Shown piece after piece: positions 54,949 through 64,000 of a DNA stretch of 64,000 nt. Source of the DNA: Linyphia triangularis (Eukaryota > Arthropoda > Arachnida > Araneae > Linyphiidae). Made by a program: the position numbers and the translations under genes. The notes under the pieces are model-generated. The model made no database searches. It was not told the DNA's origin and saw nothing but the letters and a program-made list of their open reading frames with translations. The DNA lies in NCBI GenBank assembly GCA_963978545.1, contig OZ021723.1:49306569-49370568 (forward strand). The letters run 5' to 3'. How positions within the stretch are numbered: position 1 is the stretch's first letter; each line of letters starts with the position of its first letter.

Positions 54949-56382
54949 CCCAGCACTGGGCAAGATTGCTCAAGATCCATAGCAATGGCCAGTCTGCAAT
55001 GTTCTACATACGGAATCGGCCACTGTCGAACCAATAGTGCCCAGTGGATTTGTTCTATTGGGGTAGATATCTAATACTATAAGAAAAGAGTAATACAACG
55101 ATGAAGTCATGCCTCATATTATTTAAAAAATTTCCAAAGGGAATGTGGTCACAGCGTTTACAAAATTAAACTAATTATTTAATCTTTTTGCAACAACAAA
55201 CTCACTATACTAAACTTCAACTTAACTTGACATCACTAGACGGTAGATCGTCACAGTGCTCATAGGTATTTAATCCATTTTGGCAACGTGAAAGCATAAT
55301 GTTCGCCAAACCACAACCCTGTAAAGAACAAAAGGCTATAAGGTTTGGCGAAAATTATGTCTTCACTCCGCTAAAAATGGATTAATTGCCTATGAGCACG
55401 GTGAAGAGCTATCGTCTAGTGATGTCAAATTAAGTTGGAGTTTAGTATAGCAAACTTTCTCAGATACAAAGAATCCACGGCCCACATAGACTCAAACGCA
55501 GCTATAATGCAGACTCCACAGAAGTAAATATGCACTAAGTATTTTTCAATACAGATCGAAACCTCCAACTAGCTCAAAATTCACTTCTCTCCAGTAATTT
55601 TATCCTCGCTTGCGGACTTTCCCGAAAAATCTGGAAAAACCCATCTCCTGATCAACACGAGCATGAAACATCGCGAAATTTCTTGATTAACTGCTTAACC
55701 ATTGCCAACATTGAGATTCGTATTATCGGGGCTAATTCATAAATTTAGGAAAATATAACTTTCAAAAGAAATATATGCACTATTTATAATCATGTACACG
55801 AAAATTACGTAAGAATATACATGTTAGAAGGTCTCTATTAGATTAAGATTATTACACATAAGAAATTCCATTGACAATACTTTAAAGTTCAACCCGAAAA
55901 GTACTTCTATTGTAGCTCTATCAGAAAACCACATCATGTATAAAAATAAAGATATAACTGGTAAAACTTGAATATTCAAAGACAAGTATTTTTCTTTAGT
56001 ATGTACCCTAACTCACCAACTAGATTTATTTTTGCTTATAATGACATTTCCAAATTGACAGAGTTCTGTTGTCATCATATAAATCAAACTTTACAGGTGG
56101 AGAGAGCTTTCAATTAGTAAATTTTTCCCAATTGAACATGCTTATCATCTGAATCTGATGTAGAGTAATACAAACAGATGAAGAATTGAGCTTTACTAAC
56201 AGTTTCTGTTACAGTCATGTCATTTCATAATAAATGGTTAGCTACCTTTCATTTGATATACCTATGTCCCCCAGTAGTCTAAATACGCTGGCCAATATCG
56301 CTCAACAGTGCCCTATCCTGATACGAACGATTGTAGACTGGTCGTTGCTATGGATCTTGGCCAATCACGCCCAAAAGCTGGG
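54949..56382. mobile_element. DNA transposon-like element with ~110-bp terminal inverted repeats
   Basis: The left end CCCAGCACTGGGCAAGATTG and the inverted right end CCCAGCTTTTGGGCGTGATT continue as diverged inverted repeats (54949-55065 and 56275-56382) sharing CAAGATCCATAGCAA and CCAGTCT. TA dinucleotides flank both ends (54947-54948 and 56383-56384), as for Tc1/mariner-type insertion. No transposase is seen. A MITE is nested inside (55205-55450), and a Gypsy LTR was inserted just beyond the right end. Alternatively, these are two independent inverted copies of a short repeat. Confidence 0.5.
55205..55450. mobile_element. MITE, 246 bp, ~100-bp inverted arms
   Basis: The ends are CTATACTAAACTTCAACTTA and, inverted, CTATACTAAACTCCAACTTA. 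The arms continue through TTGACATCACTAGACG, GTGCTCATAGG and TTCGCCAAACC around a short loop. The flanks are similar 8-mers, CAAACTCA (55197-55204) and CAAACTTT (55451-55458), suggesting an aged hAT-like 8-bp duplication. Confidence 0.75.
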
Positions 56383-56390
56383 TAATATAT

Positions 56391-56851
56391 TGTTATGAAT
56401 TTTTCCACTGAGGCAATGATGGCACAGTTTTTACGGAATAAAAAATATTTATTCTCTCTTTAGAAAACTCACAAAATTTATTCAAAGGCAACAGTGTAAG
56501 CACTCTCAAGCTTTAACACAAGCTTCAACAAAAACAACTTCGAATACAGCGATTATACAAGCTCTCTCCAGTAAACAAAGCAATCAGCTCTCATCGAAGT
56601 CCGAAGTCAATCTGAAAACTTTCCCGATCTCCGGTCTTTATATACTTGGCGCTAGAGAATATTCGCGAAATTTCCAGCCAATTCGTCGGAAAAGAAACAT
56701 CTCGAAATTTCTCGATTGCTTTAGGTGTTGCCACCTTTTTCTAACCTGTATAATCGCTGTTAAAAAAATAAAATAAGATAAAAATAAATTACAATAGAAT
56801 TTTAAAATAATACGTCACTATTTATACTATATACAGACTATTTGTGCAACA
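56391..56851 (-). repeat. 3' LTR of Gypsy element A
   Basis: 461 bp with TG...CA ends (TGTTGCACAAAT and GGAAAAATTCATAACA on the minus strand). A TATATAAAG box lies at 56636-56644 and an AATAAA near 56450, giving a recognisable U3-R-U5 order on the minus strand. Confidence 0.95.
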
Positions 56852-56864
56852 TTTCCCCCTTCTT
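56852..56864 (-). other. Polypurine tract of Gypsy element A
   Basis: AAGAAGGGGGAAA on the minus strand abuts the 3' LTR. It would prime plus-strand DNA synthesis. Confidence 0.85.
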
Positions 56865-56911
56865 AAAGACTGCACGTCCTGGGCAGTGAAGTCCTTAAGA
56901 GGAAAGGTCAT

Positions 56912-57405
56912 TCAATCACTTCTACCATAATATGGGGCTAGCCTATTGTAATGTACAACTCTAGGTTTACAGGAAGGTGTCCGTTGAATCCTCACCACGA
57001 CGTCGTTGATCTTCTTAAGGACCACATTCTGCCCAGTTCGTCTGGAGCTTAGGTGAGAGTCCTTTCCGACGTTTAGGGTTCCATAACCACACCTTGTTAC
57101 CTTCCTGGAATGAACGGTCCGTGGCCTTGGCATCGTACCGGATCTTCATGCGCTCAGTCATGATGTTGATTCTCTCTCTGGCGAACCGATGTACTGCTTC
57201 CAAACGTGCTTGCAGATCATCTAGATACTGGACAGGCGAGGAAATAGTGTCCGGTGGTCATCCAAAGTGGAGGTTGCAGAGGAGCCTAAGGTCTCTTCCA
57301 AATAACTTTAGAGATGGAGAAAATCCGGTGGTCTCATGAGTTGCACTCCCGTATGTCAACAGAAGCGGTGAAAGTTTCTGATCCTCATCTTGCTGGTTAC
57401 ATGAT
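56912..57405 (-). pseudogene. Integrase C-terminal remnant (Gypsy A)
   Basis: The minus-strand pieces match the last ~150 residues of the integrase in element B. They include the ATHETTGFSPS region, the FGRDLRLLCNL segment, the RRKGLSPKLQTNW segment and the C-terminal VVLKKINDVVVRIQRTPSC...NRLAPYY module. Frameshifts split it into at least three frames. A short deletion removes the GPY residues that element B retains (WEGPYVVLKK there, WAECGPQ/NVVLKK here). The 5' side ends at a deletion junction near 57395-57425. Non-functional. Confidence 0.88.
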
Positions 57406-58220
57406 TTTGAGGTTAATTGTTGAGCAGAAAAGTGTTGAGTGGGTGTTTCGAGCTTGACTTCTCCTTGGGTGGACGCCGGCAGCTCTCTGTACATGGATGT
57501 CCGGAAGGAGCGTTCGCATTCCTTTTCAACCGAGTATCATCTCCAGTAAACTGGTCTGTGCCTGCACCGCAATCGTCCACGGGTGCAGCTGGTATATACC
57601 GGGACCTCTGTTCAATGCTTGTAACAGGAGCACGGGTGCCGATTTCCTCTTCACTAACGCTTTCCATTCCTACACGAACCACTTCCTGGGAGGGTTTCAT
57701 CAACGTTGCTTTCTTCGATTTTCTTTCCGGGGCTGGGGATGCACTTTCCATAGATGTAGACTCTGTATCGCCAAATCTGGAGAACTTCGCGAACTCTTCA
57801 GTATTCTCTGTGACATTATCTTCATGAGCCATAATTCGATATACGCACAGCTCTTTCATGCCTAGATCTTGCAAAGGAACTTCGCCTCTCCATGTTTGCA
57901 GATTGCTTTTCTCAAAATTCAGCGTAATTCCATTTTTCTTCAAAAAGTCTAGTCCGAGAATGCACGGATCTACAATTTCGGCAACATAGACGGTGTGCTT
58001 GTAGGTGTTAAATCCAAAGGCAATGACCACTTCCAATTTCCCGTGCACGGAGATACTGCCACCAGACACAGTTTGTAGCGAAACAGAAGACGCTGTGTAG
58101 AGGAGTCGGCTGTTCAGGCGACGAGCTACGTCCGTCCTTACGATCGTTACGTTCGCTCCCTAATCGACGATCAGAAGAACATGGAGTTCCGTTGATCTCC
58201 CCCTTCACGAATAAACCCTG
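57406..58220 (-). pseudogene. Retropepsin and downstream linker (Gypsy A), inactivated
   Basis: The aspartic protease is recognisable. A VD-x-GANVTIVRTD core is followed by the flap and the ILGLDFLKKNGITLNF segment (about 57920-57990) typical of Gypsy retropepsins. The central Thr codon of the catalytic D-T-G triad is replaced by a TAG stop (58160-58162). The following 218-codon frame (57413-58069) carries the protease C-terminus. It then continues into an acidic, Ser/Glu-rich linker and a fragment resembling the RNase H-integrase linker (NANAPSGHPC against NADALSRRPC in element B), which suggests a second internal deletion. The protease would mature the polyprotein; this copy cannot. Confidence 0.85.
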
Positions 58221-59227
58221 GTTTCCTCCTTGACGGGATGAAACGTGGAAATGACTGGTCGGGGCTTCACCTGTTCTACAGTGCAGCTTCTGCCCTGCGA
58301 GATGGCATCTTCTTAGATTCAGTTGTTGAGATCCCGTGGTAATGTTATCCCTTCTCTTTTTCAAATCAAGGCAGTTACGTCGTAGATGCCCTTCCCGTTT
58401 GCAGTGAAAGCCAATGACTCTGGTCTTTCGATCCCTGGCTCCGAGATAACTTCTCATCATTCTATCAATTTTGCTTTACAGTTCTCGAAGCTTACTGGTG
58501 GCAAAGTCAGAAGAATCCGCGGCTAATGAACCACACACATATCGTCGGTCTTTTCCAGAAGCTAGCTGAGCGGCTTCCACTCTCATGGCGTACACGAGGG
58601 CCGACTTCAGGTTTTTGTTTTGGGATAACCTTACCGCCTGCTGCACATCGGGATCTTGAATAGCGTCGATGAAATACTGCAGAGAAAGATCGTCTCGTAC
58701 ATCCGGGGGACAGTCAGGGAAAGTGAGGAGCGACAGTCTTTCTATATCTGACGCCAATTCCTGAAGAATTTCATTGGCCTTCTGCTGTCTCACTTTCAAT
58801 TGCAGTCTGTTGTAATCCTTAAGATGCTGCTCACCAAACCTTAACTCCAACGCACTTGCCAGCGCCCCGAATTCTTCCCGCTTCTCTTCAGGTAGTGTCT
58901 GTAAAATGTCAGCAGCTTCACCTCGAAGAGATGCTGCGAGATGGAATGCTTTCGAAGTATCGTCCCAACCATTCACAGAAGCAATCATTTCAAATTGTGT
59001 TTGATAAACGCGCCAAGACGACCTCCCATCAAAAGTGGCCACTTTGATGTTGGAACGTGGCGCAATAAAAGGAGTGGAAACATTATCCCAATTATGCGTT
59101 GCAATGGTCACAGCTTGGCGAGTTTCTATTTTCCGCAGCCTTTCTTTTAAAGCATCCATGAATTTTCCCTGCTCTTCTTTGATAGTGGAAACCTTTTCTT
59201 CCATTTCGTCTCTTACCGCGTTGAGAA
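58221..59227 (-). pseudogene. Gag, C-terminal part with damaged zinc knuckle (Gypsy A)
   Basis: The minus-strand frame holds the retrotransposon gag domain (ATFDGRSSWRVYQTQFE through FPDCPPDVRDDLSLQYFIDA, about 58640-59050). This is the capsid-like region that assembles the particle. An in-frame stop at 58476-58478 separates it from a CCHC zinc knuckle (58371-58412) in the same frame. There the first Cys is changed to Gly (GFHC-x4-H-x4-C; a TGC to GGC change), so nucleic-acid binding would be impaired. A frame change follows before the protease. The upstream end is cut by the SINE at 59239. Confidence 0.9.
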
Positions 59228-59239
59228 CGTATTCCTTCT

Positions 59240-59537
59240 TGTTTTTTTTTTTTGTTTTGAAACCACCGACTGTCTATTTCTGCCACTTATAAAGTACTTA
59301 ACACAGCCAAATACGTCTCGTAATTTTGAGCATCTAGAAGAATACGAGATCGAAATCTTCTAGTGTAAACCCCTCTCTCCGACCCCACCACACCAACGAG
59401 AGGACATTGAGGCCACGACAGATTTAATGTGCACCAGCCCCCATTAGGTACACACCGATATTTGGCGAACCGAGGACAGAACCCGCAACCCTCCGGTTAC
59501 GAGCTCGATACTCTACCGCCTAGGCTATCGGGAGCCC
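59240..59537 (-). mobile_element. tRNA-derived SINE with A-rich tail, inserted in gag
   Basis: The minus strand begins GGGCTCCCGATAGCCTAGGC (box A-like TAGCCTAGGCGG) with box B-like GGGTTCTGTCC. A ~200-bp body follows and it ends in an AAAACAAAAAA-type tail. Target duplications are GAAGGAAGACGT and GAAGGAATACGT (59538-59549 and 59227-59238, one mismatch). This is a different family from the AACC-tailed SINE. It splits the gag reading frame of element A. Confidence 0.88.
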
Positions 59538-59931
59538 ACGTCTTCCTTCACGGATTGCATTAACGATGATGTTGTCTCCATAATAGTAGATACTACCATT
59601 GACGCTAGCTCGGTCTTCATTTCTTCCCTAATCTTGATTACGGCTGCGGATGTGGACTCGCACTTATCGACCAAAGCTTTCATACCAGATGACGTTGCGT
59701 TTTGCAAAGCTGTAATAATGATGATGTCGCTTCTTGTAAAGCTTTAATGTCTGATGATGTTGCTTCTTGACTGGCGGCAATTGAGGCGGCGAGTTCGGCA
59801 TTTGTCGTTTCTTGACGGGCTTGACCAGCGGCAATTATAGCGGCAGTTGATTCTTGGCAGGCTTTCATTCCGGCAATCATCTCCATTAATTGCTTCATTT
59901 GCTCTTCCATTATTCCTCTAGTTGTCGGCAT
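59538..59931 (-). pseudogene. Gag, N-terminal part (Gypsy A)
   Basis: Starts at an ATG (59929-59931) 15 nt after the primer binding site, giving MPTTRGIMEEQMKQLMEMI. An Ala/Ser-rich helical region follows with short repeats of the ALQEATSSDIK type, likely a coiled coil. A one-base frameshift near 59700 moves the frame before the segment ending SVKEDV, where the SINE is inserted. The continuation lies at 58221-59227. Confidence 0.85.
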
Positions 59932-59946
59932 TCAAGAAGACTAAAC

Positions 59947-59962
59947 CCCACTTCTGACACCA
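59947..59962 (-). other. Primer binding site, tRNA-Leu type (Gypsy A)
   Basis: TGGTGTCAGAAGTGGG on the minus strand, one base after the 5' LTR. It is complementary to the 3' end CCCACTTCTGACACCA found in animal tRNA-Leu genes, so leucine tRNA is the probable primer for minus-strand synthesis. Confidence 0.85.
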
Positions 59963-59963
59963 C

Positions 59964-60431
59964 TGTTAGGAATTTTTCCACTGAGGCAGTGATGGCACAG
60001 TTTTTACGGTATAAAAAAAAAAAATATTTATTCTCTCTTCAAAAAACTCACAAAATTTATTCAAAGGCAGCAGTGTAAGCACTCTCAAGCTTTAACACAA
60101 GCTTCAACAAAAACAACTTCGAATACAGCGATTATACAAGCTCTTTCCAGTAAACAAAGCAATCAGTTTTCATCGAAGTCCGAAGTCAATCTGAAAACTT
60201 TCCCGGTCACCGGTCTTTATATAGCAGGCGCGTGAGAACATTCCCGAAATTTCCAGCCAATTCATCGAAAAAGAAACATCTCGAAAGTTCTCGATTGCTT
60301 TAGGTGTTGCCACCTTTTTCTAACTTGTATAATCGCTGTTAATAAATAAAATAAGAAGATAAAATAAATTACAATAGAATTTTATAATAATACGTGACTA
60401 TTTACACTATATACAGACAATTTGTGCAACA
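59964..60431 (-). repeat. 5' LTR of Gypsy element A
   Basis: 468 bp, TG...CA, with a TATATAAAG box at 60215-60223. It differs from the 3' LTR by about 30 substitutions and small indels (by eye), including an A-run expansion near 60006-60018. Confidence 0.95.
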
Positions 60432-60610
60432 ATATACTGGAAGTTTTGAAATGTTGATGATAAGTTTTAAAATTGAAATATATTTTTATGAAAAAGGATT
60501 AAGGGGTAAAAAAAAAATGTTCTTTGACGTGTTTAGATTTTTAAAATATCATGTACTTTGGAACAATGCTCGAGTTTTGACATGGATTAGTCAATCTTCC
60601 CAGAACATAT
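60432..60610. other. Spacer between the two Gypsy elements
   Basis: 179 bp of AT-rich host DNA starting with the ATAT target duplication of element A. No features seen. Confidence 0.7.
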
Positions 60611-61072
60611 TGTTATGAATTTTTTCCACTGAGGCAATGATGGCACAGTTTTTAAGATAAAACTACTATTTATTCACTTCAGAAATATCACAAAAGTTAT
60701 TTCAAGAACAGTACAATTACTATCAGACTTCAACACAAGTTCCAATAAAAGCAACTTCGAATTCAGCGATTATACAAGCTCACTCCAATAGGTAAACAAA
60801 GCGATCAGCTTTCAACGAAGTCCGAAGTCAATCTGAAAACTTTCCTGATCTACAGTATTATTTATACTTGGCGCGAGAGAACAATCGAGAAATTTCCAGC
60901 CAATTCGTCGGAAAAGAAACATCTCGAAACTTCTCGATTGCTGTAGGTGTGCCACCTTTTTCTAACCTGTATAATCGCTATTAATAAATAAAATAAGATA
61001 AAAATAAATTACAATAAAATTTTAAAATAATACGTCACTATTTACCAATATATACAGACAATTTGTGCAACA
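60611..61072 (-). repeat. 3' LTR of Gypsy element B
   Basis: 462 bp with TG...CA ends. A TATAAATA box lies at 60859-60866 on the minus strand. It is more diverged from the two LTRs of element A than those are from each other. The outer flank is again ATAT-like (AACATAT). Confidence 0.94.
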
Positions 61073-61085
61073 TTTCCCCCTTCTT
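61073..61085 (-). other. Polypurine tract of Gypsy element B
   Basis: AAGAAGGGGGAAA on the minus strand, directly adjoining the 3' LTR and identical to that of element A. Confidence 0.85.
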
Positions 61086-61132
61086 AAAGACTGCACGTCC
61101 CGGCCAGTGAAGTCCTTAAGAGGAAAGGTCAT

Positions 61133-61580
61133 TCAATCACTTCTATCATAATATGGGGCTAGCCTATTGTGATGTACAACTCTAGGTTTACAGGAGGGTG
61201 TCCGTTGAATCCTTACCACGACGTCGTTGATCTTCTTAAGGACCACATACGGTCCTTCCCAGTTCGTCTGGAGCTTAGGGGAGAGTCCTTTCCGACGTTT
61301 AGGATTCCATAACCACACTTTGTCACCTTCCTGGAATGAACGTTCCGTGGCCTTGGCATCGTAGCGGACCTTCATGCATTCCGTCATGATGTTGATTCTT
61401 TCTCTGGAGAACCGATGTACGGCTTCCAAACGTGCCTGGAGATCATCTAGATACTGGACAGGCGAGGAAGGGGTGTCCGGTGGTCGTCCAAAGAGGAGGT
61501 CGCAGGGTAGTCTAAGGTCTCTTCCGAAAATCATTTGAGATGGTGGTCTCGTGAGGTCTCGTGACCGGTGGTCTCGTGAG
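61133..61580 (-). pseudogene. Integrase C-terminal domain (Gypsy B)
   Basis: This is the end of the pol reading frame. It holds FGRDLRLPCDLLFG, a basic DAKATERSFQEGDKVWLWNP segment, and the GPY/F module (WEGPYVVLKKINDVVVRIQR) that binds DNA. It terminates at HNRLAPYYDRSD and a stop at 61133. No chromodomain follows. It is out of frame with the integrase core because of a short local duplication at 61542-61580. Confidence 0.9.
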
Positions 61581-62600
61581 TAGCACTTCTGTAGGCCAAA
61601 AGGAACAATGGAAGTTTCTGATCCCAATCTTGCTGGTTCTTGGAAACAAACAAGGAGAGATGATTCAGAATCGTTCTATTAAATCGTTCAACCATTCCAT
61701 CGGATTGTGGGTGCAGGGGAGTTGTACGAGTCTTTTCCATGTCGAGCAAGTCACACAGCCCAGTGAAGACGGCAGAGTTGAAGTTCGTCCCCTGATCGGA
61801 ATGTATCAGCAGGGGTACGCCAAATCGGGAGATCCAATTCCGTACGAGAACTTCTGCTACGGTTGTGGCTTCCTGGTCCGGAATCGCGTATGCTTCTGGC
61901 CACTTGCTAAAGTAGTCCATGACAACTAGGATGTATTTGTTGCCATTAGTTGTGTGAGGTAGGGGGCCTAAGACGTCCAAAGCAATTCTTTCGAATGGTG
62001 CTCCTACGTTGTAACGTTGCAACTTTCCACGAGTTCGGGTCTTCGGTCCCTTCCGCGAATTGCATGCATCACAGGACTTGCACCACTTCTCCACGTCGGA
62101 TTTTGCTTTGTCCCAGAAAAATCTCTCCCTGACTTTCTGAAGAGTTTTCGTGACACCAAAATGTCCTCCAGTAGAACTGCTGTGAAGTTCTTCTAGAACG
62201 TTTGTAACTCTAGAACTTGGAAGGATTAATTGCCACCGGAAGCTTTTGCCGTCATCGGACTCCCATCGACGATAGAGTACTCCATTCTTCAAGTGCAAAG
62301 AGTCCCACATAGCCCAATATCTCTTCATTGGTGGGCTATAGCATGCAATTTCCTGCCAACTGGGTTTTCCGGTAGCCGCTTCCAGGAATTCAATTAGAGG
62401 TTTCAAGTCCTGATCTTCGACCTGACTTTTGCGGACATTCTGATCACTCCAAGGATCCACGTCTGAAGTAGTTGACTTGGAAGTTATTTTACGAACGGCA
62501 GATGCAGTTGTCCCAAACTTAGACTCCGCGTTCGAACAAAATCGGCAATTCTCCGGACATGGTCTTCTAGAAAGAGCATCTGCATTCCCATGGGACGTTC
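61541..62600 (-). pseudogene. Integrase zinc-binding and catalytic core (Gypsy B)
   Basis: A 386-codon frame (61531-62691), meaningful from HGNADALSRRPC onward. An HHCC zinc domain (H170, H177, C207, C210) precedes the catalytic core with D239 (ALDVLGPL), D299 (HSDQGTNF) and E335 (VERFNR). This is the D,D-35-E spacing required for strand transfer. The frame ends with THETTG, after which the duplication at 61542-61580 throws it out of frame with the C-terminal domain. The integrase would insert the cDNA into the genome. The core itself appears undamaged. Confidence 0.92.
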
Positions 62601-64000
62601 CTTTCTGTGACGGATATCCATGTCGTACTCCTGTAGGCGATGGGTCCACCTTGCTATTTGCTCCTCTGTATTCTTGAAATTCAGCAACCAAGTCAGAGAA
62701 GCATGATCAGTTCTTAAAAGGAATTTTCGGCCGTACAAGTAATGATGAAAGTGCTCAACGGCTTTTACTATTGCCAGTAACTCCTTTCTTGTGACGCAGT
62801 AGTTCCGCTCGGATCTTGACAGGCTCTTACTAAAATAAGCGTGACGTTCTCCTGTCCTTCAATTCCCTGGGAAAGAACGGCGCCCACTCCCTCATTGCTG
62901 GCATCTGTATCCAAAATAAAGTCCTTGTTAACCTCGGGAAAAGCCAAAACAGGCGCGGATGTTAAAGCGCTCTTCAGTTGATTGAAGGAGTCGTCACAGT
63001 CGGCAGTCCACAGGAACTTCTTCTTGCTCTCTGTTAGTCGATGCAAGGGTCTGGCGATCTTGGAGAAACCTTTCACGAATTTACGGTAATACGTGCACAG
63101 GCCTAGGAAGCTTCGCAATTGATGAACATCTTGCGGTCGAGACCAAATTTGCACAGCATGGATTTTGGCTGAATCTGTGCTCACTCCCTCGGATGAGATG
63201 ATGTGTCCGAGATAACTAACTTTCCTCCTAAAGAGCTTACATTTTGATGGGCTAAGTTTCAAGTGGGCTTCCCTAAGCTTCAAGAACACGTTCTTCACGT
63301 TTTGCAAGTGTTGATCAAAACTCCGCACGGTGATAATGATATCGTCCAAATATACCAGACAGGTCTCGTAGGAAAGTCCTCTAAGCACAGTCTCCATTAG
63401 TCGCTCGAACGTAGCCTGTGTATTACACAAGCCAAACGGCATAACTTGAAACTGCCATAATCCTTGGCCGGTAGTGAAGGCAGTCTTCTCCCGATCGTCG
63501 GGATGTATTTCCACTTGCCAGTATCCACTCTTCAAATCCAAAGTCGAAAACCACTGGTTCCCCTATAGAGTGTCCAAAGTGTCATCAATTCTTGGCAGAG
63601 GGTAGCTGTCCTTTTTCGTAATTTCGTTCAGCTTCCGGTAATCCACACAAAACCTAGTGGAACCATCCTTCTTTCGAACGAGTACGATTGGAGAGGCCCA
63701 TGGACTTGAAGAGGGTTCAATAACTCTATTATCTTCCATTTCATGTAACAGTTTCCCGACCTCCTCTTGTTTTGCGAAAGGAAGCCTTCGAGGATGTTGT
63801 TTAATAGGTAAATGGGTCCCAGTGTCGATTCGATGTTGAGTAAACTTTGTTCTTCCCACATCTTTCGATGATACGGAGAAAATGTCTTGAAATTCTTTTA
63901 TAAGGTTTCCGACAATCTTCTCTTGTCTTTTTTCCAACCGGGAGTCCTCGAGAAGCTGGTCCACTAAATCCGAGGATGGTGCTGTCGGAAGCTCCTTCGA
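62600..64000 (-). pseudogene. Reverse transcriptase and RNase H (Gypsy B), partial
   Basis: The RT domain enters from the window edge. Visible are SPIVLVRKKDGSTRFCVDYR, then LDLKSGYWQ (catalytic Asp), MPFGLCN and the YLDD active site near 63341-63352, followed by thumb/connection LGHIISSEGV and RNase H FILDTDASNEGVGAVLSQ. An in-frame TAG (63563-63565) lies just before the LDLKSGYWQ block. A one-base loss near 62841 shifts RNase H into another frame (TDHASLTWLL, YDMDIRH), and another shift near 62600 precedes integrase. The enzyme copies element RNA to DNA in the particle. As read here it is interrupted. Confidence 0.93.

Larger units (their letters stand above)
56391..60431 (-). mobile_element. 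Ty3/Gypsy LTR retrotransposon A, internally deleted, with SINE in gag
   Basis: A complete insertion with two LTRs (~93% identical by eye), flanked by 4-bp ATAT on both sides (56387-56390 and 60432-60435). Minus-strand order is 5' LTR (59964-60431), tRNA-Leu-type primer site, gag with a nested SINE, broken protease, a linker, an integrase C-terminal remnant, polypurine tract, 3' LTR (56391-56851). Reverse transcriptase, RNase H and most of integrase are missing relative to the neighbouring element. It cannot encode its own mobility. Confidence 0.93.
60611..64000 (-). mobile_element. Ty3/Gypsy LTR retrotransposon B, continues past window end
   Basis: The minus-strand order in view is RT, RNase H, integrase, polypurine tract, 3' LTR. 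Protease, gag and 5' LTR would lie beyond 64000. It belongs to the same family as element A by LTR and integrase similarity. The coding region is nearly complete but carries one stop and three frame changes, so this copy is probably inactive. Confidence 0.93.

Noticed and set aside
57417..57865. Plus-strand open frames of 122-136 codons
   Set aside because: Shadow frames opposite the protease/linker region of the minus-strand Gypsy element.
58856..59292. Plus-strand open frames over gag
   Set aside because: Antisense shadows of the gag domain and the SINE.
59465..59537. tRNA gene on the minus strand
   Set aside because: tRNA-like promoter boxes belong to a second SINE family with an A-rich tail and 12-bp target duplications, inserted in gag.
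61561..62132. Plus-strand open frames over integrase
   Set aside because: Antisense shadows. The minus-strand frame has the D,D-35-E motif and zinc-binding residues.

Overview
The window is AT-rich eukaryotic nuclear DNA. It is not bacterial or viral: coding density is very low, dinucleotide and tetranucleotide microsatellites are long (TG, GT, TA, GGTT, CTGT), and SINEs, Helitron-like elements, MITEs and LTR retrotransposons are nested in one another. An arthropod, probably an arachnid such as a spider, is my best guess from the style of the Gypsy elements and tRNA-derived SINEs. That is inference, not proof.

Only two pieces look like host protein-coding sequence. One is an uninterrupted (intronless) calcium- and integrin-binding (CIB) family EF-hand gene on the minus strand at 46968-47546. 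The other is a probable 3'-terminal exon of an unrecognised gene on the minus strand at 35430-35606, with branch point, acceptor, stop and poly(A) signal.

Layout. 1-4 kb: a repeat fragment with a terminal hairpin, a CpG-rich 22-bp minisatellite, a GC-balanced island. 4-6 kb: truncated Helitron-like copy 1. 7.4-8.8 kb: decayed Ty1/copia element. 11-16 kb: two tRNA-SINEs, an interrupted CTAGCTG-family element and a (GGTT)n tract. 17-21 kb: mostly unannotatable DNA with two GC islands and a TA microsatellite. 22.7-26 kb: Helitron-like copy 2, containing a solo LTR and a SINE. 27.8-33 kb: a long inverted-repeat element and dispersed repeats. 34.3-34.7 kb: a 457-bp TA array. 39-43 kb: a MITE, a hairpin-ended repeat and a 147-bp tandem array inside a CTAGCTG-family element. 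43.4-44 kb: a gag-like relic. 46.7-48.5 kb: the CIB gene wedged between a MITE and a repeat. 50.1-52.9 kb: Helitron-like copy 3. 55-56.4 kb: a TIR element with a nested MITE. 56.4-64 kb: two Ty3/Gypsy elements on the minus strand. The first is internally deleted with a SINE in gag. The second runs off the window and keeps nearly all of RT and integrase, but with one stop and three frame changes.

The most informative structure is the ~2.77-kb non-autonomous Helitron-like family. Two copies share a 5' TC, a 3' hairpin plus CTGA and A|T flanks, and carry a ~250-bp near-perfect inverted repeat at the 5' end. Cross-comparison of the copies gives empty sites that date the SINE and solo-LTR insertions as later. 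I found no CRISPR, operon, rRNA, true tRNA or evidence of a new enzymatic system.
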